This document shows, piece after piece, positions 17,255 through 27,000 of a DNA stretch of 64,000 nt. Under the pieces are notes generated by a model. That model was not told the DNA's origin and ran no database searches. It saw only the letters and a list, made by a program, of their open reading frames with translations. Source of the DNA: Bradyrhizobium neotropicale (GTDB lineage: Bacteria > Pseudomonadota > Alphaproteobacteria > Rhizobiales > Xanthobacteraceae); contig NZ_LSEF01000025.1 of NCBI RefSeq assembly GCF_001641695.1, positions 186,123 through 250,122 on the forward strand, given 5' to 3'. The translations under genes were made by a program, and so were the position numbers. Position 1 is the first letter of the stretch; the number at the start of each line of letters is the position of its first letter.

Positions 17255-18940
17255 GTGGAGGTTAAATTGTTTGGGCGCATTCTCATTTCTAGTGCATTGG
17301 TTCTGGTTCCGTGCGGTGGCGCGGTAGCGGAGCAATTTTCGATCAATGATGCTTTGAAGCAGGCCGTACATACCAATCCGGGCGTCGGCGAAGCGTCTGC
17401 CAACCGCCGCGCCACCGAAAGCGAGCTTCGACAGACCCAGAGCACGCTGCTGCCGCAGGTTCGCGTCGAAGCGCGGTGGGGTCCCGAAAAATTCGACCAG
17501 AGCGCTGCCGTAACCAGCAGTACCGCCCTACCCATCCCGGTGGCCGGAAATGGCTCCTGGCGAAACGGATCGCAGGAATCCGTCGTCGTGCGGCAGATCC
17601 TGTTCGACGGCTTCGCATCGATCCAGGACATCTGGCGGCAGACCGCCCGCGTCAACGCGGCGGCTTTCCGTGTGCGCGAACGCACCGAGCTGATCGCTCT
17701 CGACGCTGCGGAAGCCTATGTCGACGTCACGCGCTATTTGCGACTGGTCACGACCGGCGAGCAGAACGTCGCCGCTCACGAGAAGATTTTCGCCAACGTC
17801 AACACGCGCTTCTCCGGCGGACGGGCCGGCGAAGGCGACCTCGAACAGGCGCGCGAACGCGTTGAAGCTGCACGCGCCGCGCTCACCGAATTCCGCCGGA
17901 GCCTGGAGGAGGCCCGCGCCAAGTACCGCAAGGTCGTGGGACTTGAGCCCATCAATGTTCGTTTTCCGGGTCCACTGGGCGGCATGCCGTCGACCCGCGA
18001 CGAGGCGCTTGCAACCACCGTGCGCTTCAATCCCACCATCCAGGCTGCGCAGGCCGACGCTGATGCGGCAAAGCACGCATTTCGGGTGACGGACGGCGCT
18101 TTCGTTCCGACCTTCTCGCTCGAGGGCCGGGCGACCCACAACGACAATACCTATCCGTATCTCGGCGTCACTCACGACGACTACAGCGGCAAGGTCGTGA
18201 TGTCCTGGGATGTGTTCCGGGGCGGCCAGGATGTCTGGCGGCGGTCCGAGATGGCCGAACGCTATGTCGAGACCACCGCGCGACACGCGCGCCTGCAGCG
18301 TGACGCCATCGAGTCCATCGACAAGGCCTGGGCGGCGCGCACGGTCACCGCGACGCGGATCGCGACCCTGGTGCGGGAACTCGACGCCGCCCGGAAGACC
18401 ATTGCGGCGTACCAGAAGGAATATGAGCTCGGCCAGCGCTCGCTGATCGATCTCCTGAATGCCCAGAACCAGTATTTCAACACGCTGGTCTCGTTGACTT
18501 CGGCACGCGGCGTCGTGGTGTTCGCCGACTACCAACTGCTGGCGGCCATGGGCACGCTGCTCGAGTACCTGAAGGCTCCGCCGCCGGTTGATGCGGCACC
18601 GGTGGATCTGGGGATCTTCGGAACGCCGGACTACAGGGCGCCCACGCTGCGCGTGAAGCTGCCGCAGACGGGCTCCGAGCCGCTGAAGGTCGCAGTGCCG
18701 GAAGCCCAGCCGGCTCCCCAGCGTCTGGGCTATGCGAGCGAAACGCCCGAGGCCTATCTGTTCAGGGATAGATGGCCGCGTGGGGCTAATCAGGCGAGCA
18801 TGACGGGAGCATCGGAGTGGCTCACGCAGCAGCGAAGTACCAGTAATCCCCCCGTATTGACCCCCTCCCCGGTCACCGCTTATGCAGCGGACAAAAAGCC
18901 GCATTGGCTGGCGACGGCGTTCGAGCCGGTTCAGAGATAG
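17255..18940 (+). CDS. TolC-family outer membrane protein of a type I secretion system
   Basis: This is the outer membrane channel component. A signal peptide (about residues 5-25) precedes FSINDALKQAVHTNPGVGEA, the usual start of TolC/LapE-like proteins. Two outer-membrane efflux repeats of long helices follow, the second with YQKEYELGQRSLIDLLNAQNQ in split form, the family signature. The TolC core ends near residue 450. About 110 extra residues, rich in Pro and Ala with no clear structure, form a C-terminal extension that most TolC proteins lack. The start is either GTG at 17255 or TTG at 17267; the latter sits 5 bases after GGAGG. It is followed by the ABC transporter and HlyD genes, so it belongs to the adhesin exporter. 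Confidence 0.93.
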   Translation: MEVKLFGRILISSALVLVPCGGAVAEQFSINDALKQAVHTNPGVGEASANRRATESELRQTQSTLLPQVRVEARWGPEKFDQSAAVTSSTALPIPVAGNGSWRNGSQESVVVRQILFDGFASIQDIWRQTARVNAAAFRVRERTELIALDAAEAYVDVTRYLRLVTTGEQNVAAHEKIFANVNTRFSGGRAGEGDLEQARERVEAARAALTEFRRSLEEARAKYRKVVGLEPINVRFPGPLGGMPSTRDEALATTVRFNPTIQAAQADADAAKHAFRVTDGAFVPTFSLEGRATHNDNTYPYLGVTHDDYSGKVVMSWDVFRGGQDVWRRSEMAERYVETTARHARLQRDAIESIDKAWAARTVTATRIATLVRELDAARKTIAAYQKEYELGQRSLIDLLNAQNQYFNTLVSLTSARGVVVFADYQLLAAMGTLLEYLKAPPPVDAAPVDLGIFGTPDYRAPTLRVKLPQTGSEPLKVAVPEAQPAPQRLGYASETPEAYLFRDRWPRGANQASMTGASEWLTQQRSTSNPPVLTPSPVTAYAADKKPHWLATAFEPVQR

Positions 18941-18973
18941 CCCCGCCCCGCGAATGGGATCGGGTCGTGAAAT

Positions 18974-18997
18974 CCGCTTGGCAGGTTGGCCAAGCGG
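18974..18997 (+). other. Perfect 9-bp hairpin between tolC-like and ABC exporter genes
   Basis: CCGCTTGGC (18974-18982) and GCCAAGCGG (18989-18997) form an exact stem with a 6-base loop, 33 bases after the tolC-like stop. No T-tract follows, so it is more likely an mRNA stabiliser or attenuator within the secretion operon than a full terminator. A palindromic GGTTAACC lies further on at 19040-19047. Confidence 0.45.
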
Positions 18998-19129
18998 CGG
19001 AAGGCGCTCCTAAGATTAACCTTTAGGCGCGCTTTCGCCGGTTAACCAAATGATTCCTCTGCGTTTTCCGCTATGGTGGAATGACGGTTCGTTGCTCGCT
19101 CCGCATCATTTCATTTTGGGCATTGGCAA

Positions 19130-21388
19130 TTGTTGTTTCGATCATCCGAGTCTAGGCGCGCGCCTGACCGCCCCGTTGCTGAGGTGACGGCTGCACCTGA
19201 ACCCAAGCAGGCGGCAGGTCACCTCGACGATCCGCTTGCATCATCGCTGATGTATCTGGCGGCCTATCATGGCCGCGCCGTCAGCCGCGAAGCATTGCTG
19301 GGCGGCCTGCCGATCCTTGATGGACGATTGTCAGTCCCCCTCTATGACCGCGCAGCCCGGCGTGCCGGACTTGAGACCGAAGCCGTCAAGCGTGACATTG
19401 CAGACATTCCCGCGCTGGTTCTGCCAGCCGTCCTGATCATGAAGAACGGGACGACGCTGATCCTCGTGGAGTTCGATCAGACCGGAGGCAACGCCAAAGT
19501 CCTCAATCCGTCCTCGACGCCTCACAGCCCGGAGCTTCACCCGATCCAGGCCATCTCGGCCGGCTACACCGGATATGCATTCTTCGTCCGGGCCGCAGCC
19601 GAGAGCAACGCACGCGTCGTAGCCGCCGGCGATCTGCCGCGAAGTCACTGGTTCTGGTCAACCGCCAAAGTGCATTGGCGCAGCTACGGCCACATCGCTC
19701 TCGCCGCCCTCCTCGTCAACATGCTCGCGCTCGCCACGCCGCTGTTCACGATGAGCGTTTACGACCGCGTCGTGCCCAACGGCGCCATTCCTTCGCTGAT
19801 CGCGCTGTCGGTCGGGATGGGCCTTGCCATCCTGTTCGACTTCGTACTGCGAACCGTGCGAAGCAAGATGATCGATGTGACCGGCAAGACCATGGACGTG
19901 GTGCTGGCCGCGAACATTTTCGAGCACATCATGTCGGTCAAGATGGCGCAGCGGCCGACCTCGGTCGGCATCGTCGCCAACCAGCTCCGCGACTTCGATT
20001 CGGTCCGCGAGTTCTTCACCTCGGGCAGCGTGGTTTCGGCGACTGATCTGCTCTTCGCCCTGATCTTCATCGGCGTCCTCTTTGCGATCGCGGGTCCGCT
20101 TGCCTGGATCCCGCTCGCGATGTTGCCGATCATGATCATCATCGGCCTGACGGTGCAGCGCCCGCTGGACCGCGCCATGAAGCGATTGCAGGCGGAATCG
20201 GCGGCACGGCATGGGGTGCTGGTCGAATCCCTGTCCGGCATCGAGACCGTGCGGGCGACCGGCGCCGAGTCGCGGATGCAAACGGCCTGGGAGCGCTCCG
20301 TCGCGGCCACCGCGCGCTCCGGCGAGGACGTGCATTTCTGGGCCTCGCTCGCCCTGACCAGCACCAACACCGCCCAGCAGGCGACGAGCCTCCTGCTGGT
20401 CGTGATCGGCGTGCTCCTCATTCTCGACGGCAAGCTCTCGATGGGCGCGCTGGTCGCGGCCAACATGCTGGCCGGTCGCGTGCTGGCGCCGATCGCCGGC
20501 CTCGCGTCGGTCATCACGCGCGGCACCCAGACGCTGTCGGCGCTGAAGTCGATCGACCGCATCATGTCGCTGGAACGGGAGCGGTCGCCGCAGCGCGCCT
20601 ACGTGTCCCGAAAAATCGACCAGGGGCGCATCAGCTTCGATAACGTCAGCTTCACCTATCCGAATGCGCCGGGCAAGGCACTAGACAAGGTGACGTTCAA
20701 AATCGAAAGCGGCGAGCGCGTCGGCATCATTGGGCGCGTCGGATCAGGGAAAACGACGGTCGGCCGGCTCCTGGTGGGCTTCTACGAACCGCAGGAAGGA
20801 CGCATCCTCGTCGACGGCGTCGACTCGCGCCAATACGATCCTGCCGATCTGCGCGCCGGCATCGGCTTTGCCCTGCAGGATACCGATCTCTTCTTCGGCA
20901 AGTTGCGCGACAACATCGCCCTCGGCAAGCCCGAGGCGACCGACGAGGAAGTGCTTCATGCCGCCCGTCTGTCCGGGGTGGAAAGCTTCATCGCCGGACA
21001 TCCGATGGGCTATGACATGCCCATCGCCGAGGGCGGCCGCAGCCTCTCGGGCGGTCAGAAGCAGGCGATTGGCCTGGCGCGTGTCCTGATCAGGAAACCG
21101 CGCATTCTGTTCATGGACGAGCCGACAGCGCATTTCGACGTGCGCAGCGAAGCCGAATTTCTCGAGCGGTTGAAGGCAATCCACGGCGATCGCATGACCC
21201 TGATCATCTCGACGCACCGCCTCTCGCTGCTGAATGCGGTCGACCGGCTGCTGCTGTTCGACAGCGGCCGCCTCGTCGCCGACGGGCCGCGCGACAAGGT
21301 GCTCGCTCTGCTCCAGGGCAAGCCGAACGGGCCATCCGCCGAGACTTCGCCTCACCCCAATTTATCCCGGGCTCAATCACAGGGCTGA
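19130..21388 (+). CDS. Type I secretion ABC transporter (LapB/HlyB type) with degenerate C39 domain
   Basis: This inner membrane exporter of 752 residues powers secretion of the adhesin. Residues about 25-150 form a C39 peptidase-like domain in which the catalytic Cys region reads LASSLMYLAAYHG. No Cys is present, so it is a substrate-docking domain without protease activity, as in RTX and LapA exporters. About six membrane helices span residues 165-440. The ATPase has Walker A GRVGSGKTT near residue 535, signature LSGGQKQAIGLARV near 638 and Walker B ILFMDEPTAHFD near 660. The start is a TTG at 19130 with only a weak ribosome site; a stop codon at 19082-19084 rules out a start further upstream. 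The gene ends 4 bases before the HlyD gene. Confidence 0.95.
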   Translation: MLFRSSESRRAPDRPVAEVTAAPEPKQAAGHLDDPLASSLMYLAAYHGRAVSREALLGGLPILDGRLSVPLYDRAARRAGLETEAVKRDIADIPALVLPAVLIMKNGTTLILVEFDQTGGNAKVLNPSSTPHSPELHPIQAISAGYTGYAFFVRAAAESNARVVAAGDLPRSHWFWSTAKVHWRSYGHIALAALLVNMLALATPLFTMSVYDRVVPNGAIPSLIALSVGMGLAILFDFVLRTVRSKMIDVTGKTMDVVLAANIFEHIMSVKMAQRPTSVGIVANQLRDFDSVREFFTSGSVVSATDLLFALIFIGVLFAIAGPLAWIPLAMLPIMIIIGLTVQRPLDRAMKRLQAESAARHGVLVESLSGIETVRATGAESRMQTAWERSVAATARSGEDVHFWASLALTSTNTAQQATSLLLVVIGVLLILDGKLSMGALVAANMLAGRVLAPIAGLASVITRGTQTLSALKSIDRIMSLERERSPQRAYVSRKIDQGRISFDNVSFTYPNAPGKALDKVTFKIESGERVGIIGRVGSGKTTVGRLLVGFYEPQEGRILVDGVDSRQYDPADLRAGIGFALQDTDLFFGKLRDNIALGKPEATDEEVLHAARLSGVESFIAGHPMGYDMPIAEGGRSLSGGQKQAIGLARVLIRKPRILFMDEPTAHFDVRSEAEFLERLKAIHGDRMTLIISTHRLSLLNAVDRLLLFDSGRLVADGPRDKVLALLQGKPNGPSAETSPHPNLSRAQSQG

Positions 21389-21392
21389 ACCC

Positions 21393-22646
21393 ATGGCCTC
21401 CTCTGATTTCGCCTTCGCCAACGACGTTCGTGCCGCCGCGATGCTGCGCACGCCGCGAACCTCGCGCATGCTTCTGATGACATTCCTCGCCATGCTCGTG
21501 GTCTTCGTGGGCTGGGCGCATTTTGCCATCCTGGACGAGGTCAAGCGCGGCAACGGCCGCGTCGTGCCGTCGCGGCAGATGCAGGTGGTGCAGTCGCTCG
21601 AAGGCGGGATTGTCGGCGAGATCCTGGTGCAGGAGGGAGCGATCGTCCAGCAGGGACAATCCCTGATGCGCATCGACGACACCAAGTTCGCTTCCGAATT
21701 CGGCGAGATCAGGGAACGGCGCGCTGCGATGGCCGCGCGCGTCGCCCGCCTCGAGGCCGAAGCCAGGGGCAAGAGCGAACTGAGCTTCCCCGATCAACTC
21801 GACCAGGTGGTGCCGTCGGCCGTGGCTGCGGAGACCAGCGTGTTCAAGATGCGCGCGCAGAAACTGGCGCAGGATGTCGACGTCCTGAACCAGCAGGTCA
21901 CCCGCCTGACCGGGACGCTGAAATTGCTCGATCGGGAGCTGTCGCTGACGCGGAAGCTGTACGAGCAGAAGGTCGTGCCGGAAATCGAGATGTTGCGCCT
22001 CGACCGTCAGGCGACCGAGATGAGAGGGCAGCTCGCCGAGGCTCAATCGAAGATCGCGAGCACGGTCTCTTCTTTCCGCTCCCAGGCGGACGAGGATCTT
22101 GCGAAGTCCAAGGGTGACCTCGCCGTGCTCGATGAAAACATCAAATCGGCGCAGGACCGGGTCCGGCGAACCGATCTGAAAGCGCCGGTACATGGGATCG
22201 TCAACAAGCTGAACGTGACCACCGTGGGAGCGGTCGTGCAGCCCGGCGCCAACGTCATGGACATCGTTCCCCTCGACGACACGCTGCTGGTCGAAGGGCG
22301 TATTCGGCCCCAGGATATTGCTTTCATCCGGCCCGGCCAGGATGCGGTGGTGAAGATCTCTGCTTACGACTCGTCCGTCTATGGCTCGCTGAAGGGCAAG
22401 GTCGAGCGCATCAGCGCCGATACCATCGTCGACGACAAGGCTGAAAAGACGCCGGACCGCCAGGAGAGCTTCTACCGCGTCATGATACGTACGGAGAAGA
22501 ACCATCTGGGGACGGAAGAGAAGCCGCTGCCGATCATTCCCGGCATGGTCACGACGGTCGAAATCCTGACCGGCGAGAAGTCGGTTCTGGATTACATCCT
22601 CAAGCCGGCCCGTACCCTGAAGGATGAAGCCCTGCGCGAGCGCTGA
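21393..22646 (+). CDS. HlyD-family periplasmic adaptor of type I secretion
   Basis: This membrane fusion protein of 417 residues links the ABC exporter to the TolC-like channel. One membrane helix (residues about 24-46) is followed by a biotinyl-lipoyl-like half with GGIVGEILVQEGAIVQQGQ, a long coiled-coil hairpin (about 105-260), and the second half with DLKAPVHGIVNKLNVTTVGA. The C-terminal IIPGMVTTVEILTGEKSVLDY is the family signature. The ATG at 21393 lies 4 bases after the ABC stop, with CAGGG upstream; longer open frames in this register overlap the ABC gene and are not real. A GC-rich inverted sequence (GGCCGG and CCGGCC) after the stop could slow transcription. Confidence 0.95.
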   Translation: MASSDFAFANDVRAAAMLRTPRTSRMLLMTFLAMLVVFVGWAHFAILDEVKRGNGRVVPSRQMQVVQSLEGGIVGEILVQEGAIVQQGQSLMRIDDTKFASEFGEIRERRAAMAARVARLEAEARGKSELSFPDQLDQVVPSAVAAETSVFKMRAQKLAQDVDVLNQQVTRLTGTLKLLDRELSLTRKLYEQKVVPEIEMLRLDRQATEMRGQLAEAQSKIASTVSSFRSQADEDLAKSKGDLAVLDENIKSAQDRVRRTDLKAPVHGIVNKLNVTTVGAVVQPGANVMDIVPLDDTLLVEGRIRPQDIAFIRPGQDAVVKISAYDSSVYGSLKGKVERISADTIVDDKAEKTPDRQESFYRVMIRTEKNHLGTEEKPLPIIPGMVTTVEILTGEKSVLDYILKPARTLKDEALRER

Positions 22647-22860
22647 GGCCGCGGCACGGTTAACAAAACGCAAAGGCCGGAGCGACAATTTACCGGCCGG
22701 CCGAAGCCCGCGATTGACCGCCTTTGCGACAATCGCCCCGCCCTCCTCCGGCCTTAACTCCACCTAAGCGCCGCAGACCGCAGTCTCGATCCAACAACAG
22801 GATCGGGGCGTAGATCGACGCAATAGACGTTGACGACGCTCCCGGCAGGGGACGTCGCTT

Positions 22861-23868
22861 ATGGCACTGCAATTGGAATTGCAGCGAGCAAGCTTGCGCG
22901 CGCTTTGCGTGGGCCTGGCTGCATTGATCGCTACCTGCGCAACATCGCCCTCCCGGGCCGATGAGGCGGATGCACAGGAAACGCTCGCGCGCGGCATGGA
23001 CGCGGCAGCGCGCCCCCCGGCGACATTCTTCCGCATCAACGACGTGCTGGCGAAGCTCGATGCCATGCGCGGCCGCGGACCGAATGCGGTCCGTCTTGCG
23101 GCGCTCACGCCCTCCAACATCGCAACCGACGCAGCGCCCGAACCCAAGCAGGCAGCCCCAAGGGGTGACGAGCCATTCGGCCTGTTCACCTTCCGCGCGC
23201 CCGATGGGCTGCTATGGCGCAAGTGGCGGGGGCTCGAAGCCAAGCTCACCAAGGACACGGAGACGCTGAGGCAGTGCGAGGCCGATGCCGGCAATTGCCT
23301 GTCCAACGCCGCGCAGTTCCTGCGGCTGATCGGCGCCGTCAAATCGAAATCGGGACGCGACAGGCTCGACGAGGCGAACCGCGCCGTCAACATGGTCGTC
23401 CGCTACGTCAGCGACTTTGCCCAGCACGGCGAAGCCGATCGCTGGAGCTCGCCGCTGGAGACCTTCGCGACGGCGAAGGGTGATTGCGAGGATTATGCGA
23501 TCGCGAAATACGTCGCGCTGGGTGAAGCCGGATTTCCGCGTGAGGACCTCCGGCTCGTGCTGGTCCGCGACCGCGCCGTGCGGCAGGACCACGCCGTGCT
23601 CGCCGCGCGCCTCGACGGACAATGGCTCATCCTGGACAATCGGCGAAACAGCCTCATCGAGGATGGCGACGCGACGAGCTTCACCCCGCTGTTTGCCATC
23701 AATCATGACGGCGTCCACCTGTTCGCAACACCCTACGCAAAACGGCAGCCGCTCACCGGCGAAATCGCGGCCGCACCTGCGGCCGAAAGCGGCGAGCGAG
23801 TCGAATGGACCGGAGACGAAGCGTTGGCCGGCGGTGGTGGCATCAGCGCCTTGCCGCTCTGGATGTGA
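22861..23868 (+). CDS. LapG-type periplasmic transglutaminase-like cysteine protease
   Basis: This belongs to the bacterial transglutaminase-like cysteine proteinase family (BTLCP/DUF920) that includes LapG, which cuts large adhesins near their N-terminus and frees them from the cell. A signal sequence covers residues 1-33. The catalytic triad is visible as Cys209 in KGDCEDYA, His244 in RQDHAVLAAR and Asp259 in LILDNRR. Asp208 and Glu210 beside the cysteine match the calcium ligands known in LapG, and the His-Asp spacing equals that of LapG. At 335 residues it is longer than typical LapG because of an N-terminal extension of about 70 residues. It follows the secretion genes and is tail-to-tail with the adhesin that carries the matching PAAG site, so the adhesin is its likely substrate. 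Confidence 0.92.
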   Translation: MALQLELQRASLRALCVGLAALIATCATSPSRADEADAQETLARGMDAAARPPATFFRINDVLAKLDAMRGRGPNAVRLAALTPSNIATDAAPEPKQAAPRGDEPFGLFTFRAPDGLLWRKWRGLEAKLTKDTETLRQCEADAGNCLSNAAQFLRLIGAVKSKSGRDRLDEANRAVNMVVRYVSDFAQHGEADRWSSPLETFATAKGDCEDYAIAKYVALGEAGFPREDLRLVLVRDRAVRQDHAVLAARLDGQWLILDNRRNSLIEDGDATSFTPLFAINHDGVHLFATPYAKRQPLTGEIAAAPAAESGERVEWTGDEALAGGGGISALPLWM

Positions 23869-23951
23869 GCCGGGCGGAGACTGCCGGCGCAGCTTAGTCT
23901 ATTGGCCGACAACCAGCCGCCCTCCGCGGTCAGGCTACTGGTGACAACCAC

Positions 23952-23988
23952 AAAAAAAGGCGCCGAACCGGCGCCTTTTTTCTTTTTT
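23952..23988. terminator. Bidirectional intrinsic terminator between protease and adhesin genes
   Basis: A-tract (23952-23958), stem GGCGCCG (23959-23965), loop AAC, stem CGGCGCC (23969-23975), then T6 and a second T6 after one C (to 23988). The A and T tracts make it work in both directions, ending the convergent transcripts of the LapG-type protease (stop at 23868) and the giant adhesin (stop at 24003). Confidence 0.93.
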
Positions 23989-24002
23989 GACGGTCGGCCA
24001 GG

Positions 24003-27000
24003 TCAGGCCGCGTGAACCATCACTTGGGCTTGGGCCTGAGCCTGGGTCTCGAGATGGACCAGGACCTGGTTCGCCGTTCCGCTCGTATCGACATGGAAAT
24101 CGGACGCCGTATGTTCGCCGGCGAAGGCAATATTCGCCGTCGTCTTTCCATCCGTCACCGTCAGAACGCCTCCATTGCCCTGAGCGTTCTCCTGGTAGCT
24201 CATGCTGGCGCTGCCGCCGAGGATGCCTTCGAGATCCAGAGTGTCGTTCGCGTCGAACCCGGACAGGACACCATGGAAGTCGGAGGCATGATCGAGGACG
24301 AGGGTGCCCGAGGCATTGTCGTCGAACTTGACCTCGCCGCTGAACGCGCCGGCCAGTTCGAGGCTTCCGTGTCCCGAGATCAGGGCCGAACCGTTGCCGC
24401 TGACGTTGCCCGTGACGGAGAGATCGCCGCCATTGGCCCACAGCAGGCCCTCGTTGTCGATCGCAGCATGAACGATCATGCCTCCCGATCCCACCGCCTC
24501 CAGCGTGCCGGAATTGGTGACGACATTCGCTCCGGTGTCGATCACCAGCGCGTTCACGCCGGTGGCCACGATCGTGCCTTCGTTGACCAGCGTGAGCTGG
24601 CCGTCGCCGATCTGACCCGCGCCCATGATGGTGTTGTCCACGTTGGTGAGCGTGACATCCGCCTGGCTGCCGAAGATCACGTTCTCCGAATTGTCGGACA
24701 GCACGACCGTTCCGCCGCCCTGGAGCGTCGCCCCATGCTGCACGATCTCGAGCTCCGTTTGTGTGCCGGTCGAGCCGAGCTCGATCCTGCCGGTGTTGTC
24801 GACGATGCCGCTGAGAGGCAGCATCGCGCCGTCGCTCAGGACCATGTCGCCGCTGTTGTGCGTCACCGGCGTCTCGTTGAACACGAAATCGTCGCCAGTG
24901 AGGGTCTTGGCGTCGACCCCGGCCAGGGTGATCGTTTCACCGTCGCCGAGCGTGATGACGGCATTGCCTGCCGCGTCGGTTGACAGGTGCGCCTGAACGT
25001 CGGCGAAGCTCGACACTCCGTCGAAGCCGATCAGGTCGATCTTGTCATGCGCGACGTCGAAGCCGTGCACGACATCGGCGCCGATCCGGTTGGCGAAGAC
25101 CAGCATATCGTGGCCGCTCGACGCCGTCAGCGTGTCGTCGCCGGACCAGGCGAAGATCGGCGAGCCCTTGGCATAGGCCTCGACGTTGTCGACGACGTAG
25201 GCAGTCCCGATGCTGCCGTCGGCATCGGTCCAGCTCTCCATGACGTTGAACACCAGAGCGCCGGTGAAGCCATCCGGCGAGGTCACCGAGAGCGAGCCGA
25301 TGTCGTTGGTCAGAACCGTCCACGTGCCATCGGCATTGCGTGAGCCTTCGCTCAGCGTCCAGCCGTCGAGCACGCCGGCGATCGTCAGCGAGACCGGACC
25401 GACATGCTGGGCGGCCGCAGTGCTGGCGAGTGCGAGGTTGATGGCCTCACCAGACACGCCGGCGGGAGCGACTGCCTTCACCGACGTGGAAGCGGTATTG
25501 CCGGCCAAGTCGGTCGCTGTTGCTGTGATCGTTTGCCCCGAATTGAAGTTGCTGCTGGTAATGCTCCAGTTGCCGCTGGAAACCGAATTATCCGTTCCTA
25601 GCGAGGTGCCTCCCTTTGCGACGGACACGGAGACAGCCCCGCTTCCCGAATCGCTGACCGTGCCCGCCACCAGATTCAAGTTATGGCTAGCCGTTGTAAT
25701 CGCGATCGTTGGCCCGACTGTGTCGAGCGTAAAGTTCAGTGTCGCATTCGACGAGGTGTTGCCGGCGACGTCGGTCTGGTGGACCAGCACGGTCTTCGCG
25801 CCATCGCCCGTGAGCGTGAAGCTCGAACCGCTGCCGTTGTTCCAGCTCGTCCCGTTGTTGGTGCTGTACTGCCAGGAGGCTCCCGTCTCGAGACCAGAGA
25901 CATCGACCTGGCCGCTGCTGGTGATGCGGTCGCTCGACGACAGTCCGGTATCGCTGTGGAGCGCCAGTGTGGGAGCAGCAGCGCTATCGTCGATCGTCAC
26001 CGACAGGCCCGCGGATGCGCTGCTCACATTGCCGGCCACATCGGTCGCCTTGGCCGTGATCACATGCGTGCCATCGGCCAGCGAACTGGTGACGATCGAA
26101 TAGGTGCCGCCGGTCGCGACGCCCGTTCCGACAAGCGTTCCGTCGGAGAAGATGCTCACCGTGCTGCCGGTCTCCGCCGTGCCCGTGAAGGTCGGCGTGT
26201 GAACGCTGGTGATGTTGTCGGTGCTCGACGAACCGGAATCGCTGGCGGCGATCAGGTCGGGCGTCGAGGGCGTCGCAATGACGTGGTCGATCGTGACGGT
26301 CAGACCGCCGGAAGCGCTGCTCTGATTGCCGGCCGCATCCGTCGCCTTGGCCGTGATGGTGTGCTGCCCGTCGGAGAGCGAGCTCGTGGTGATCGTATAG
26401 GTGCCGCCGGTGGCGACACCGGTTCCGACGAGGTTGCCGTCGGAATAGATGTTCACCGTGCTGCCGGCTTCCGCCGTACCGGTGAAGGTCGGCGTCTGGT
26501 CATTGGTGACGTTGTCGGTATTGGACGAGCCGCTGTCGGTCGCAGCCGTCATGTCCGGCGTTGATGGAGCACCCGGCGCGGTGCCATCCACCGTCACGTT
26601 ATGCGCTGCCGTATTGCCGACGTTGCCGGCGATGTCGATGACGCGGACCTGATAGGTGAACGTGCCGTCGGCATGCGTTGCCGGATCGGTGTAGCTCCAG
26701 GAGCCAAAGGACGTGTCGGCATTGTTCCAGGTTTGACCATTGTCGGTGCTCACCTGGATGATGTTGCTGCCCAGGTTGCTATAGGTACCATTCAAGGTCA
26801 GCGTTCGGTCGCTGGTGATGAAGTCCGACGAGCTCGCGCCGGTATCGTTTTGGATACCGGAGATCGCCACTGTCGTGGTCGGTGGCGTGATGTCGATGTC
26901 AACGTCCTGTTGGTCGGTGTTGTTGCCGACATTGCCCGCCGCGTCGACCACCCGGGCGTAGTAAGTGAAATCCGAACTGTGCGTGGCCGGATCGCTGTAG

